Source: Edaphochlamys debaryana | Lineage: Eukaryota > Chlorophyta > Chlorophyceae > Chlamydomonadales | Direction: 5' to 3' | DNA length: 64,000 bases | Assembly (NCBI GenBank): GCA_016858145.1 | Contig: JAEHOE010000070.1 | Location: forward strand, 310,001 to 374,000 | Part shown: piece after piece, positions 25,538 to 38,160 of the stretch | Layout: each line of letters starts with the position of its first letter | Numbering within the stretch: the stretch's first letter is position 1 | The notes under the pieces: generated by a model | What the model was told of the DNA's origin: nothing | Database searches by the model: none | What the model saw: only the letters and a program-made list of their open reading frames with translations | Made by a program: the position numbers and the translations under genes

Positions 25538-28500
25538 ATGAAAACGCAGTTAGGGAGAATACTCGGGCTCGCGGTAGTGCTGCTCGCTCAAGCAGCGACC
25601 GCTCAATTGCTTTGCACCGGCAACACGCCTGGCATTGCAGGCTGCGTAGACCCGAGCTCCTATCCGGTCCCAGCGACCTCTGCGAACCCGACAATGTGCT
25701 CAACACCACCGACATGTGATGCCACGTGCCCGCACTGCGACGCCACACTGCTGCGCTGGGACTCCCCCGCGACCTGGACCGACGGAGTGGTGCCTGTGGC
25801 AGGCTCCGGCACCAATGTGACCATCCCGCCCGGCGCACGAGTTCTCCTCTCGGGGTGTATGCTGGCCGCGGGCTCTCGCTTCCAGGTCATTACCGTTCCT
25901 GCCACGAGCGAGGTCAGTCGTGAGCGAGGTGGTGTTCTGAGGCTGGGAGCTAGAGAGTTTTAGTCACTCAGAAACGAAGCTACGCAAGCTACGAAGCTGA
26001 GTGCCGCAGGGTGCCGCCCACGCGTTCACACCCGACCCCCCCCCGCACATACCTAACCCCTTCACCCCCCGCTCTCCTCAACCCCTCTACCCCCCCCTCC
26101 CTCTCCCTCTGCCCCCCTCCCCCCCACACACAGCTCGTTATTGACGATGCCGACATGGACCTCACGCTCACCTCCCTGCTGGTGCACGGCGCACTCACCA
26201 TGGGCTCCCCCACCTGCCGCCTCGCCGCCCGCATCTCAATCACCTTCATGCCTGGAGCCACCGTTCCCGCCAGCCAGATGGTGCTGCGGGTGAGCGGCTA
26301 AGAGATCTTGGAGCAATCAGCATATGTCAAGATAAGCGCTGGCGAAGGGATCCGCGATGATCGACCCGCTCTCACACCTTCCGCGCTTCAACCGTGCCCC
26401 ACCCTTCCGAACCTTACCCCATGCTCGTGTGTCAGGGCCTCAACGGCAGCCGGGTGGACATGCACGGGGCCCTGTACACCCCCACGTGGACCCGCCTGGC
26501 GCAGACGGCAGCCAACGGCTCCAGCAGCGTGGTGCTGCGCGACGCGGTCAACTGGAAGGTACGGCGGATGGGACGAGCAGTACAAAAGTTGTATGTATAT
26601 GGGGTGTCGTACCATGTGACGCGACTGGCTTGCCTGCTCGCTACCGAGCGCTGCCTGTAATCGGTGGCACTTGCCATCGAGTTCGCGACCTCCTCCCCCC
26701 TCCTCTGGCTCCCACGCAGGCCGGGCAGCTGGTCGTCATTCCCACCAGCATCTGGAAGGACGAGTGCCGGAACCAGGTGGGTAGGGGGGCGCTTGTGGGC
26801 ATGGGGGCCAACGAGGACAGTAAAACGGGTAAAGTAAGGCGGATGGCTTGAGACCTGGACACGTTGGGAGCGGCCCTGCTTGACCCCCTGCCCCCCGCCC
26901 ACGTACGCACGGCACCCCCCTCTGCAGAACGAGGTCCGCCAGATCGCCAGCGTCAGCGCCGACCGCAAGACCCTCACATTCACCACCGCCCTGCAGTTCC
27001 TGCACTATGGGTGGGTGCGGGCGCCGGTCGCGTCAGACGAGAGCCTCGCCTTCCTTCATTTTCACCTATCACATCTGTACCCTGCCCGCTCCTTGCTCTG
27101 ACCTCTCCCTTCCTCCCTCCCCTATCCCATCCCTTCCCCCCTGTCAGGGGCCCCGAGTACCAGACCGAGGTGGTGCTGCTGTCGCGCAACATCCTGCTGC
27201 AGGGCACCCCCGACACCGCCAGCCTGCTGGCGGGGGGACACGTGCGCATCGAGAGCCAGGTGGGCCGCGCACGTGTATGTGGGCACAAGTGCACTGGGCT
27301 CTGCAGCTGGATGTGACGAGGGCTTGCGGAAGGGATCGAGTGCTGCAGGGTAGATGGTGCGCCTCCTCCCTCTCCAACTCGACGGCTCCCTCTGCTTCCC
27401 CCCTCCCCCCCCCACCCATCACCCCTCCCTCCCTCCTCCCTCCCTCCCTCCCTCCCTCCCTCCCTCCCCTCCCTCCCGTCCCTCCCTCCCTCCCTCCCTC
27501 CCTCCCTCCCTCCCTCCCTCCCCCCTCCCTCCCTCCCTCCCTCCCTCCCTCCCTCCCTCCCTCCCTCCCTCCCTCCCTCCCTCCCTCCCTCCCCCCTCCC
27601 TCCCTCCTCCTCCCTCCTCCCTCCCTCCCTCCCTCCCTCCTCCCGCCCTCCCTCCCTCCCTCCCTCCTCCCTCCCTCCGCCCTCCCTCCCTCCCTCCCTC
27701 CCTCCCTCCCTCCCTCCATCCCTCCCCTCCGCCCCCCAGCTGGGCCGCATCCGGGGCGTGATGGCCTACCGCATGGGCCAGCAGCTTGCCATGGGCTCCT
27801 ACCCCTTCCACTTCCACATGGCCGGGGACGTGGGCGGCAACTCGTACCTCACAGACAACTCGGTCTACGCCTCCTACTGGCGCGGTGAGGCTGGGGGTGA
27901 CGGGTGAACGCTCTGGAGGCTTCAACCCACTTCTTTGACACCTCATTTGCCGAGCATTCCATGACCGCGTGCGTGCCCAGCCGGCTTGCCCTACCTTACT
28001 TCTCCCAAGGGCCCCTCTCTCAAAACCCTCCGCTCCCCCTTCCCCCGCTGCCCCCGCCCCATCCCCCCAGCCTACACCATCCACGGCACGCACGCGCTGC
28101 AGGTGCGCAGCAACACGGCCTTCCACGTGCACGGCTCGGCCTTCTACATCGAGGACGCGGCGGAGGAGCGGAACACCATGTGGGTTGGGGGCGTGGGGGT
28201 GTGTGTTTGTGTGGGGGGGTAGGTTGAGGGGTTAGATGGGTGTAGGGGTAAGGCGGTGGTGGAGAGGAGGGTGGGGCCCTGCGTGGGAGGGGGGACGGGA
28301 CGGGCGTTGCCTTCCCTCGCGTCGTGTCGACTCCCTGCCCCGTCACCCCGTCTGCCGCCCCAGTGACGGCAACTTCGCCGGCTTCGTGCACCCCCTGGGC
28401 CGCAACAACACGTGCGACGCCATCGGCAGCGTCTTCTCGGCGCCGACTATCCGCCAGGTGCGTGCGTGCGGCAGCAGAGCGCAAGGTCAATGTGTACGAG

Positions 28501-31500
28501 GGCGGGGCTCCGTGGCATCTGACTGACCTGCTCTCTGTCCCTCGCATGCAGAGTGCAACGCTGCTGCAGCCGGCCGACTGGGCGGCCTCGGGCTTCTACA
28601 TCAGGTGTGTGGAGGCAGGGCAGTGTGTGGAGGGGCGGGGGTCAAGTGTGCTCCCCCGTGGACGCAGTCCCGACCCCTTAATTGTTCCCCCCCTCGCAGC
28701 AACCCGAACAACTACCTCACGAACAACGCCGCCAGCGGTGGAGTGAGCGGCTTCGTCATCATCCGCCTGGACTCGCCCATCGGGGTGAGGGGCTGGGGGT
28801 GCGGGCCAAGGCTTGGCCAGCGGGAAAATGAAGAGGTACAGATGGCCGAAACGCTTGACACAGCAGAGTTGGTTAACGCTCACCACACCACCGATCGCTC
28901 CCCGCAGCTCTCCCGCAACGTGCCCATCAAGCCCTTCCAGAGGCCCATGGGTCTGCTGTCAGGCAACACGGCGCACTCGTCCGGATACCACTGGGGGGAG
29001 GCGGCCACCATCTACGCGGGGGGTGAGGCAAGGGCGGATGGGTTAAGGCAATGCCAGGGTGATCCTGAGCGGGACCAGCGGGGTGCGTGCTGAGGGGACC
29101 CGTGGGAGGAAAGGGCATCTGCTCAGACACCCTCGTGCCTGCCTGCCGTACAGGCAGCCTGAAGTACGACACGGACAACGCCACGCTCATATACTCCATC
29201 CAGCGGTCTACCTTTGACCCCAGGTGGGGTTTCTGCGTCTTGTCCCACACATGCCGCCAGCCCTCACTTTGGCAGAAGTAGAAGCCCGGCTTACGGTCCC
29301 ATGCACAAAGCCCGCTCACGCCGAACTCCTGCTCCCCACACTGCTTGGAAATATAATCCGTGTATGCAGGGACCTGACCGACTCGTCCGTGAAAGTCAAG
29401 TTCAAGATCAACAACACCAAGGTCTGGCTGGGCGGCTCTTCCATCTCAACCTACGGCGACCGCTTCGTGGTGGGTGCGGGGGCTTGGGGGGCTGCCGTGG
29501 GGTTGGTGCGTGTCTAGGTAATGCCTTTCTCCTGACTTTAGTTTCTCACCCCCAAACCCGGCCCTCGCTCCACCGCACAGGTGGACGGCTTCGAGTCCCA
29601 CGACGGCACCGTGGGCGCCCAGGTGAGGACCATTCACACCCACACACACGCCGCAGACTCCGCGTCGCCAGCTGTCTGACCCCTGCCAAACCCAAGCCTC
29701 CAACTTTTAGAGCTGAACCCGAGCAGGCCAAGAAAGCCTCCGCCTCCTTCCTGCCTCCTCTCTGACGCCCTGCCGTACCTCGACACCCTCTGCCCCGTCC
29801 GTCGCCAGATCCGCGGGGACCCCAACGAGCTGCTCAATGCCGACCTGTCGCTGAACTCGGGCCACTCGGGCTGGCTCATCTCGCGCATCCCCAACGAGTG
29901 AGCGAGCAACGGGGAAGCGGCAGCCTCGGGCACAGCGACCTGCTGAGGTGTTGCGTGGCCTCAGACATCCCGAGCCCCCCTCCCTGAACTTTACGGGCCC
30001 GGTCTTACCCGAACCCGTCCCATTTCCTTTCCGCCAGTCTGCCCCTGGGCTACCGCTACGGGCTGCAATGGTACGACACTTTTTATCGCCACATCGTACG
30101 CAATGTGACCATCAGGTGCGCAGGACATGGGGTCAGGGCTTGCGCTGCCCTACCTTCACACCGCACCCGACTTTCGCTGCACCGACGGCTTCCCACCATG
30201 CCTTCTTGTGAACCCCATCCCTCCTCTCCTCCCGCGCCCCCCTTTCCCCCGCCCCCAGGAACGTACCCTACAACACAACCTCTTGGGCCAACCAGGCGGC
30301 TGTGCTGTCACTCGTGCACTCGGTGGGTGGTCCCCTGCCCCCGCCACCAGCCCCTCCCGTGCCAGCACCCACACACGCAGCAAGACCTTTGCCCCGTCAG
30401 CCCCGAGGCCCCAGCTCCTCCTCTCTTAGCCCGCGCCAGCAGCTCCCTTCTCGAGTTGCCCTGCCTCCCAACCCGACCCCGCCCCTGTCGCTCCACAGGA
30501 CCAGTTCAAGCCCGGGCACCTGGTCACGCTCCGCGGCATCCGCCTGGTCAACGTGTCGGTCAACGCCACCGTGAACAACGCACTTCGCAAGACCGGCGCC
30601 TGGCGCTTCTACAACTTCCTGGGTGAGCGCCCTACTTGCCTCCATATCTCGTTTGCCGTCTACCTACTCGGATAATCTGTCCGCGGCGTGGCATAGCTGA
30701 ACGGCTACCAAACACGCACATCATCCTGCGTGGCGCGCCTGCCTAGTCCTTGCCCTGAACGGCTCATGACCCTCTCGCCCGTCCATTACACCATGTCAAC
30801 TCACTCACTACGACCATCGCCTGTGCCCATCCTCCTTCCCCGCCTGCCGCAGACTCTGACGGCTCCTTCACCGCCACCGGCCGCCCCACGGTCATGGCCT
30901 CGTTCCACCCCACCAACGACACCTCCACCTGCGCCTCGGCCTGCCGGCCCTTCAACTGGTGGCTGTCGGACACCACCACGTGCTCCACTGCAGCGCCCTG
31001 GGGCAATGTCTGGAACCTGGTCGGATGCGACTGGTACGTGGGCAAAGCCTCACTGCTGGCCGCTTGGGCGGAGCCCCCTGCTGGCACACGGCTGCTCACC
31101 GGTAGCCGAGGACAGCCAAGGCCATTCCTCCCGTCTCACGCCCTTCCGGTCGCTCACCCCCCGCAGGTACCCCTGGCGCACCGTCGCGCGGCTCATCCCC
31201 AAGGTGCCGGGATACACGCTCAACGTGAGTCACGGTACAAGCCGTACGGCCGTACGGCCACACTCCGTACACCCGTGCCGCACCTGGACCTGCCGTCGCC
31301 TGCCAGCCGCCTACGTCTCGCCTCGCGCCCCTGCCACAGCCCCACCTTGCCCCCTGCTCCGCCCTCCATGCACACACATGGGCGGGAGGGGCTCGGGCAA
31401 TCCGGCTTTCGGTTCCACATTTATGGCCGGCCGGCTCTCCGCCGCACCCACGTTCCCCTGGCTTACACGAGCAGCCCTTCACACCCCCCTTCCCCCCCCT

Positions 31501-34500
31501 CCCCCAGCCCGACCAGTCCAGCGGCCTGGTGCCCTCGGTGGACGGAACCAACGCCTACGACGCCGGGGTGGTGACGCAGTTCGGCTTCACGGGCGCGGCC
31601 ACTCGGGCCACCGTGCTGACGCGCACCGAGGTGAGGCTGGGGACGGAGGCGGGACGGAGGCGCGCTAGGCATTCCGCTTGCAGGCAGGGTTTCGGTCGGC
31701 CTTGGGCTCGCTGGGCGCGCTGATTAGGGCATGGCATGCTGCATGCGACCCACCAACCTTCGCCGTGCCCGTACTGCACGGTACCTTGCCTTGCTCGAAT
31801 GGACCACATCCGGTCACACCCTGCTCCCTCTCCCCCTCCTCGTGTGCCTACCCGTCAGGGCGTGACGGGCCTGACCGGCAAGACCGGCTGGTACGTGCAC
31901 TGGGCCCTGGGCGCCCCCCGGGTCTTCAGCGTTGAGGTCGACACGGTGCCGCGGGGGACCTCGGTGGTGTACGCCACTCGCTACCCGGCCGGCACCACCT
32001 TCAACATCACGCGGGTGGGTGGGATGCTGGTGCGGGGGCCGCTCACACGGAGCGCACCAGCTGGCCGCGCTGGCGCCGTCTGCTCTCTGAGTGGATGCCC
32101 TCCACACAGCCCAGCGGCAGCTGCACGCGCGCTCAGTAGCCCACCACCCCGCGTCTTACTCCGAGCTGGCGCCGGCTGCCCTCTGCCGTACAGATCCACT
32201 CGTGGCTAGTTGGACCCTCGCAAATCCTCCCCGCGGCCAGCCTGGCCGAGGCCCTCAACTCTCCCGCGGCAGAGGCCTACTACTTCGACGGCAAGGTGAG
32301 GCGGGTGTGGTTCATGTAAGTTTTACATGAGAGGTCCTTCCACCTACCTGTCGCCGCCCGGTATCAAGAGCGCTGCATGTCTCGCCGTCAACCTTCCTTC
32401 CGTGGGCAGCAGGCGACTGGTTCCCCGGGCTGCGCGCTCGTGCACTCACCTCCCCTGCACTTCTGCTCTAAGCCCTCAACTCTTGCTTCCGCGCATGCGC
32501 AGATCCTCTACCTCAAGGTCATCGACATGTACGAGCTGCCGATCCAGGGCCGTACGGCGGTGACTAATGGCGGGGCCCTGGTACCGGGCACGCGCTGGGA
32601 CGGCAGTTCGTACCGGGTGGAGGCCGCCATGCCGGCGGCCGCCTGCGTCAACTCACCGCCGCCCACACAGAACGGCCAGGACTTCAGCGCCCAGTTCTGC
32701 ACCATGACGGTGAGGGGAAGATTCCGGGGTTGAGACGCCAGAGCGGAAAGGCGACTGGAGGGCGGGTGTGGGTTGCAAGGGGCCAGCCGGGGGAGGCGGA
32801 GAGCCGGCAAAGCGGCACATGCCACCCGTGGCAAGGGCGGTGCTGAAGGTGGCAGGTCACGTGCAGCTGCTTGGGGACGGCTCAAGATGCTGACGCGTCG
32901 CCCGGCCCTCTTTCGCACCGCAGGGCACTCCGGATGACTACATCCCGCCCGCCATCACGGAGTCGTACGACCAGTGGACCCTGCCGTACTGCGCCGAGGT
33001 TGCGCCGCCAGGTGCGCACGACATACCGAGGTTGTGCGAAGTCGAGCCCCGCCGCCTTGCCCCCCCTCAACGCCGGTTTTGCGAACTCCCTCCCCCTTCC
33101 CATAACCCGCTGCCCTGCCTCTTCCGCAGTTTCCGTCTGCACCGCAAACGGCGTCTCTTCATCTTCCTGCACGTGTACCTCTCTGGCCGCCGCCGGCCGC
33201 TGCCCCGACATGGGCCTGGCTGGGGCCTGGCTGGCCGCCAGTGGGCCCGAGATGTCCGCGCTCGCGGGCAAGACCGGCGGCTTCTGCGCGGTGGCATGCG
33301 GGCGCTGCACTGAGAACGAGGCGGTCTGCATGGATATGCCCATGCCTCTCAGCGTGTCGGGTGAGCAATCCAGGCGGGGGCTTCTGCGTGAAGGGGGCGG
33401 AAGGGGGAGGAAGGGGGCCAACTTACTACCTGTGTGCAGTACCTGAGGGCAGGATAGGGAGCGGGTTGAGCTGCTAGAGCAGGATCGCTAACACGTCCAG
33501 GCAAGCTACAGCTGTACATGCTCCGTGTCCCGGCCTCTGATCACTACCATTACGGATTTACGGTGCTTGGCGCAGGCGGTAAGACGTGCGCCGAGATGGT
33601 GCCCCAGGGGGGCTGCTATTCGGTGGCGCTCAAGGGCTTCTGTGGGGCCACGTGCGGCGCGTGCAACGGCCGCGGCCTGCCCTGCACGGACCGGCCCTGG
33701 TCAGGTGAGGACGGGTGCTGTGCGCTTGGGGTGTTGGCAAGGCGCTGCCAGGGTTATCTATCGGACTAATCGGACTTGCGGGCTCTAGGCCATGGGTCTT
33801 GACAAGGGCCTGCCACGGGGAACGGACGCTACCGGTAGTTGATCATGCCCTGCGCGACGGCCCCAACTCGCATCGCGCCTCCCGACCCAACGGTGCAGAC
33901 ACGAACACGTGCAAGAACCTGCTGGAGTGGGGCCTGTGCAACGCCTCGTGGGTTCTGTCGGAGAACTACTGCCGGGCCACGTGCGGGGCCTGCGCGGGCC
34001 CGCCGCCGCCGCCGCTGCCGCCCATGACGCCACCGCCGCCGCCGCAGCCGTTGGCCCTGGGAGCGACCTTTGACACCGGCGCGGATGGTTACTCGGTGTG
34101 GTTGAACTCGGGACAGGCCGTCAATCCTCAGGTGGGCAGAGGGCGCTCTGCAGGGCTCTGTCACGTTGCAGCCTGCTGCGGAATGGCCAAACCGCCGAGG
34201 ACAGCCTTGGCACTTGACCATCCACATGAAATCATGAATGGCTACAGCGGGCATAGCAGACATCACATTGCGGGTTATGTACAAGCTACTGCGTGGGTTT
34301 GAAACCGGTCCTGGACGACGGCTTCAGCGGCTCTAGCGCCTTTAGGAATCCTGCTGTCGATCTTACTGGGCCCTGTCCAATTCGCTCCATGCCCAGGCCA
34401 CCTATGGCTTCGCCGCCCCCGAGGCAGCGTACGGCGGTACGGCAGGCGGCTTGTGGATCAACGTGACCCAGGCCACCGGCATCGACTGGCACGTGCAGGC

Positions 34501-36226
34501 GGAGGTGAGTGGCGGTGATGCGCCGCTCACAGTAGTACGGCAGATGGCTCCCTCAAAGTTGTTGACTAGCCTGTATCCTGGCTTGCCCCCTGCGAGCCGC
34601 GCATGACGCATGCCGCGCTCCCTCCGCCCCCCAACCCTCGGACCACAGAGCGCGCCCTTCGAGGTCCTGTCCGGCCGCCTGTACAACTTCTGCGCGTGGG
34701 CTCGCCTGGGCCCCAACTCGCCAACAGCCACGGCCCCGATCACCGTGGGCCTGCAGAACACCACAACGTACGAATGGATGGGCGGCCGCACCTTCACGGG
34801 CAACATGACGTGGCAGCGGTTTTGCGTTTTTAACCTGACTAAGGGAGCCAACCCGTACTTGACGCAAGCAAGGTGGAAGATGGAGGTGGGAACGAACATT
34901 TCGGTGTGGCACCTGGACCAGGCGCAGAGCACGTCTGTAGATGTGTCCAGTCCTCTGCCGCCTGCACCGCCGCCGGCGCCGAAGCCCCCGTCCCCGCCGC
35001 CGCCGTCGCCGCGCCCCCCGTCGCCCACGCCGCCCTCGCCCGCGCCGTCGCCTCGGCCACCGTCTCCATCGCCTCCTCTGCCACCGCCGCCATCGCCGCT
35101 GCCTCCGTCGCCCCCACCACCGTCGCCGCGACCCCCTTCGCCCGCGCCGCCCTCGCCCGCGCCGCCCCCGCCGTCGCCGCGGCCGCCTTCTCCAACGCCC
35201 CCGCCACCTCCGCCGCCGTCACCGCTGCCTCCGTCGCCCCCGCCTCCGTCGCCGCTGCCTCCGTCACCGCCGCCGCCGTCGCCGCTGCCGCCGTCGCCGC
35301 CGCCTCCGTCGCCGCTGCCTCCGTCGCCTCGGCCGCCGTCTCCGCTGCCTCCTTCGCCGCCGCCACCGTCACCGCGCCCCCCTTCGCCAGCGCCGCCCTC
35401 GCCCCCCCCGCCCCCGCCGTCGCCTCGGCCGCCGTCTCCGCTGCCTCCTTCGCCGCCGCCACCGTCACCGCGCCCCCCTTCGCCAGCGCCGCCGTCGCCG
35501 CGCCCGCCCTCGCCGCCGCCTCGGCCGCCGTCTCCGCTGCCTCCTTCGCCGCCGCCACCGTCACCGCGCCCCCCTTCGCCAGCGCCGCCGTCGCCGCGCC
35601 CGCCCTCGCCGCCGCCCTCGCCCACTCCACCCTCACCCAAGCCCTCGCCCTCCCCGCCCTCGCCCAAGCCCCCCAGCCCCCTGCCGCCCTCCCCTCGCCC
35701 GCCGGTTCCCGCGCCCTCCCCCCGCCCTCCTTCGCCCAAACCGCCCTCGCCCCCCCGTCCCCCCCGTCCCCCCAGCCCCCGCAAGAAGAAGGACTCCACC
35801 GACCTCTCCGCCCCCACCGAAACCGACACCACCACACCGGACGCAACCGCCGATGCCGTTAGCGTCACCGGTCCAGACACCGTCACCCCCGGCTCTACGA
35901 CTCAATCCGGGGCCTCCGAGCAGCAGGGCGGCAGTGGCGGCAACGGCGGCAAGGTGCCCGCAGGGCTGGTGGCGGGGGTCTCTGCGGCAGGCGCGGGTGT
36001 GGCGCTGCTTGCGGGTCTGGCCCTGGTGGCTGCCGTGAAGCGGCGGAGCGGCGCCGGACGGGTGGCCCCCGGCGCTGATGCGAGCGCACCGCCCGCCGCG
36101 GCTGCGGCTTGGGTGGGTGAGGAGCAGCGGGTGGGCCCGTGGGTGCAGGGTGTGGGTGGCAGCGCGCGCGTAACGCCCCTGCCGCCGGCCTCACCTGCCG
36201 GGCACGCGCAGGCTGAGGCGGTGTGA
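25538..36226 (+). CDS. G8 / beta-helix / ShKT / proline-rich type I membrane protein (about 1755 aa, 31 exons)
   Basis: First exon 25538-25912, last 34649-36226; all 31 exons close in phase. Residues 1-22 are a signal peptide ([15 protein letters not shown]). A G8 domain follows ([18 protein letters not shown], near 70), then a right-handed parallel beta-helix region with the family-typical [14 protein letters not shown] and [12 protein letters not shown], as in fibrocystin-like and CEMIP/TMEM2 proteins. Three six-Cys ShKT modules come next (about 1000-1056, 1078-1103, 1121-1148; [19 protein letters not shown]), a beta-rich segment, a roughly 290-residue (S)PPPP/SPRPP rod (about 1335-1625, expected to be hydroxyprolinated), one membrane helix (about 1669-1693) and a 62-residue cytosolic tail. 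Many N-x-S/T sites. I infer a cell-surface or matrix protein; whether it cleaves polysaccharide, as some animal relatives do, cannot be told. Exon 28 could start at 33501 or 33576, both in frame; I used 33576. Confidence 0.88.
27419..27729. repeat. (CCCT)n microsatellite in intron 6 of the G8 gene
   Basis: About 310 bases of CCCT/CCCTC repeats with few interruptions, ending just before the acceptor at 27739. It acts as an extreme polypyrimidine tract for exon 7 and is a mirror-type sequence able to form triplex DNA in principle. Confidence 0.95.
34969..35790 (+). repeat. Coding [10 protein letters not shown] repeat
   Basis: A degenerate CCNTCGCCNCC-type repeat inside the last exon of the G8 gene encodes an extended polyproline rod with regularly spaced Ser. 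Near-identical blocks of about 100 bases recur at about 35330-35400, 35440-35500 and 35540-35600, suggesting recent internal duplication. Confidence 0.85.
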
Positions 36227-36784
36227 AGGAGCGGCGCGGGTTAGCGGTGTGTTCTTTGTGTGTTGACCTGGCTTATTCATAGGGGCTTATCAAGTTTTCG
36301 TGAGGTAGTTCATGGTGTCTTTGCCGACCCCTGTGGATCTATTTGGGATCCAGATCTAACGCGACCTTGGGTATGTACTTGGGTGATGACGACGGGCCCC
36401 AGGAACGAGCTTCGAGCTCCGTGTCCTTCTTCATCTCCCTCTTGAAGCTTATCACAATTCTCACTGCCGGTCTGCAAGCTATAGACACAAGGGTTGGGTT
36501 GAACTGGTTGCAGGAAGATTGACTGCTTTTGCGTACACTGTGGCCACTAGGGAGGTGCTTCGTCACTGGGAAGCCCTGTTTAGTCGCAATTCATGGCAGC
36601 AGCCGCCGTGAGGCGTGCGCTCTGCTCGGCACATTGAGTGTTTCTGAGTGGGCCTCCAGAGATGGTCCGTTATTCATGTTGAGGTGTGCCCACAGGATAG
36701 CTAGGATGCTGATCACCTCGGCGTAAGCTTTCGTCCTTGGTCAAACTTGGGCCAGGCGGGCACATTACATAATGGCCCTGTTGC

Positions 36785-36840
36785 ACATACATGGTAGGGA
36801 ATGGGCGGGCCGCGTCGGCCCATTCCCTACCCATTCATGT
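36785..36840. repeat. Inverted repeat / hairpin
   Basis: GTAGGGAATGGGC (36794-36806) is perfectly complementary to GCCCATTCCCTAC (36818-36830) with an 11-base loop; the flanks ACATACATG and CCATTCATGT extend the pairing with mismatches to arms of about 22 bases. Confidence 0.85.
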
Positions 36841-37444
36841 CCCCTAGCCAGAGGTGGTGCAAAACCGCCCGACTGGTGTAGGCCTTTGAGAGGAAAGGAG
36901 CTGTCGGTGTGTTTGTTGGCAAAGGGGAGGAGGAGCGAGGCTAGGAGAGAGGCAAGGCGGGACGCCTGCTGCCGGCGTACGGGGCTGTACTGCCGTACAG
37001 GACAGACGGATGGCCGCGTGCATGGATGAGGCGCGGTATGACGCAGACCAGGCTCGGCTATGGGTGCCAAGTTGTCGCGATGCAGAGGACGGATTCCCCT
37101 TGTGCGGATGTATTGCAGTTCTGCTGATGAGAAGCAAGCGGCGGGTCATAGGCACGATCAAGTAGCTAGGGGTCCGTCCTGTGGGATGGGGCGGGAGCGG
37201 AGCAAGCCCGTACCCACTCCCTTTGGCCTGGCGGCTGGGGAGGTTGGGTATGAAGAGGATGTCGGATCGCATTCGGTCTGTCTCTCTGCTGACCTGGCCA
37301 CTGGCCCTGCTGGCACGGCGGCCTCGAGGTATAGATGGCGAGGGTTGGCTCGCGGTAACGTGTTGCAATCTCCCTCTGCATTGGGAGCTCGGCCACCACT
37401 CTGTACCGGTACCTACCCGGTCGGCGCCCACCGCCTTCCCCATC

Positions 37445-37449
37445 TGTAA
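37445..37449 (+). terminator. TGTAA poly(A)-type signal, candidate for the G8 gene
   Basis: TGTAA about 1.2 kb after the G8-protein stop codon, in the convergent intergenic region. Confidence 0.3.
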
Positions 37450-38160
37450 CCCCGACTGTCCAGGACTAGGCCCCCACCCCCGCCGCCGCCCGCATACATA
37501 AAAGTCCGAAAGCTTAATTCAGCTCCACTAGCCACCTCCATGCCAAGAGACCTAGAGCCTTCAACTACGGTCCCTAAGTCGCACCCTCTGGCCAGCGGTT
37601 ACCCCTTCCTCTACTACCATGTACATGCCCAAGCAAGTGTCAAGTAGTTACGTACAACGTGCTCACGCTTGCCGCTCCATTCGCAAACCAGCCGCACCGG
37701 GCAATGCGAACAATCCGCATGAGGAAGTGCCCTTTACGGCCCGGGCCCCGCCTTGCATGCCAGAAGGTCTGGGCACCCAGGTCGGTGCACCGCGTACCTC
37801 CCTCTGCCGCTTAGCGTGTGCTGGTATGCAGGGCACGCCCTCCTCCAGCCAAGCAACACCACGGTAACACGCGAGCGCGCTCTGCCCTCACTCCACCGCC
37901 CTCGCCCTCACTTCCTGCTCTGCCGCGGCTGCGAGGTGGCTGGGGGCCTGGAGCCAAGCGTGCCAACGTGCACTGCGCTGCATTGCGCTTTGCTTCCAAC
38001 CAACACCGCACGCCCTGCCCTCGGTCAGGCGACATCGGGCGGGTTGCGTGCCACACCCTGGCGCTTGGGCCAGCCCACCCCCTCGACATGCACTCACCGG
38101 ACCCCATCCGCCTCCTCCCTGCCTCCCCAGGGTACCGCACCTCTCCTCTCCACACCGTGC

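Larger units (their letters stand above)
36227..38160. other. Convergent intergenic region (G8 gene / pherophorin A)
   Basis: This holds the 3' UTRs of the G8 gene (+) and pherophorin copy A (-). It contains an inverted repeat at 36785-36840 and a TGTAA at 37445-37449. I see no gene in it. Confidence 0.5.

Noticed and set aside
27419..27729. Long Ser/Pro/Leu or Gly/Arg/Glu open frames on both strands
   Set aside because: These are products of the (CCCT)n microsatellite, not genes.
34402..35886. 494-codon open frame on the minus strand
   Set aside because: Gly/Asp/Glu-rich antisense shadow of the SPPPP-encoding repeat; the plus frame has the signal, domains and phases.
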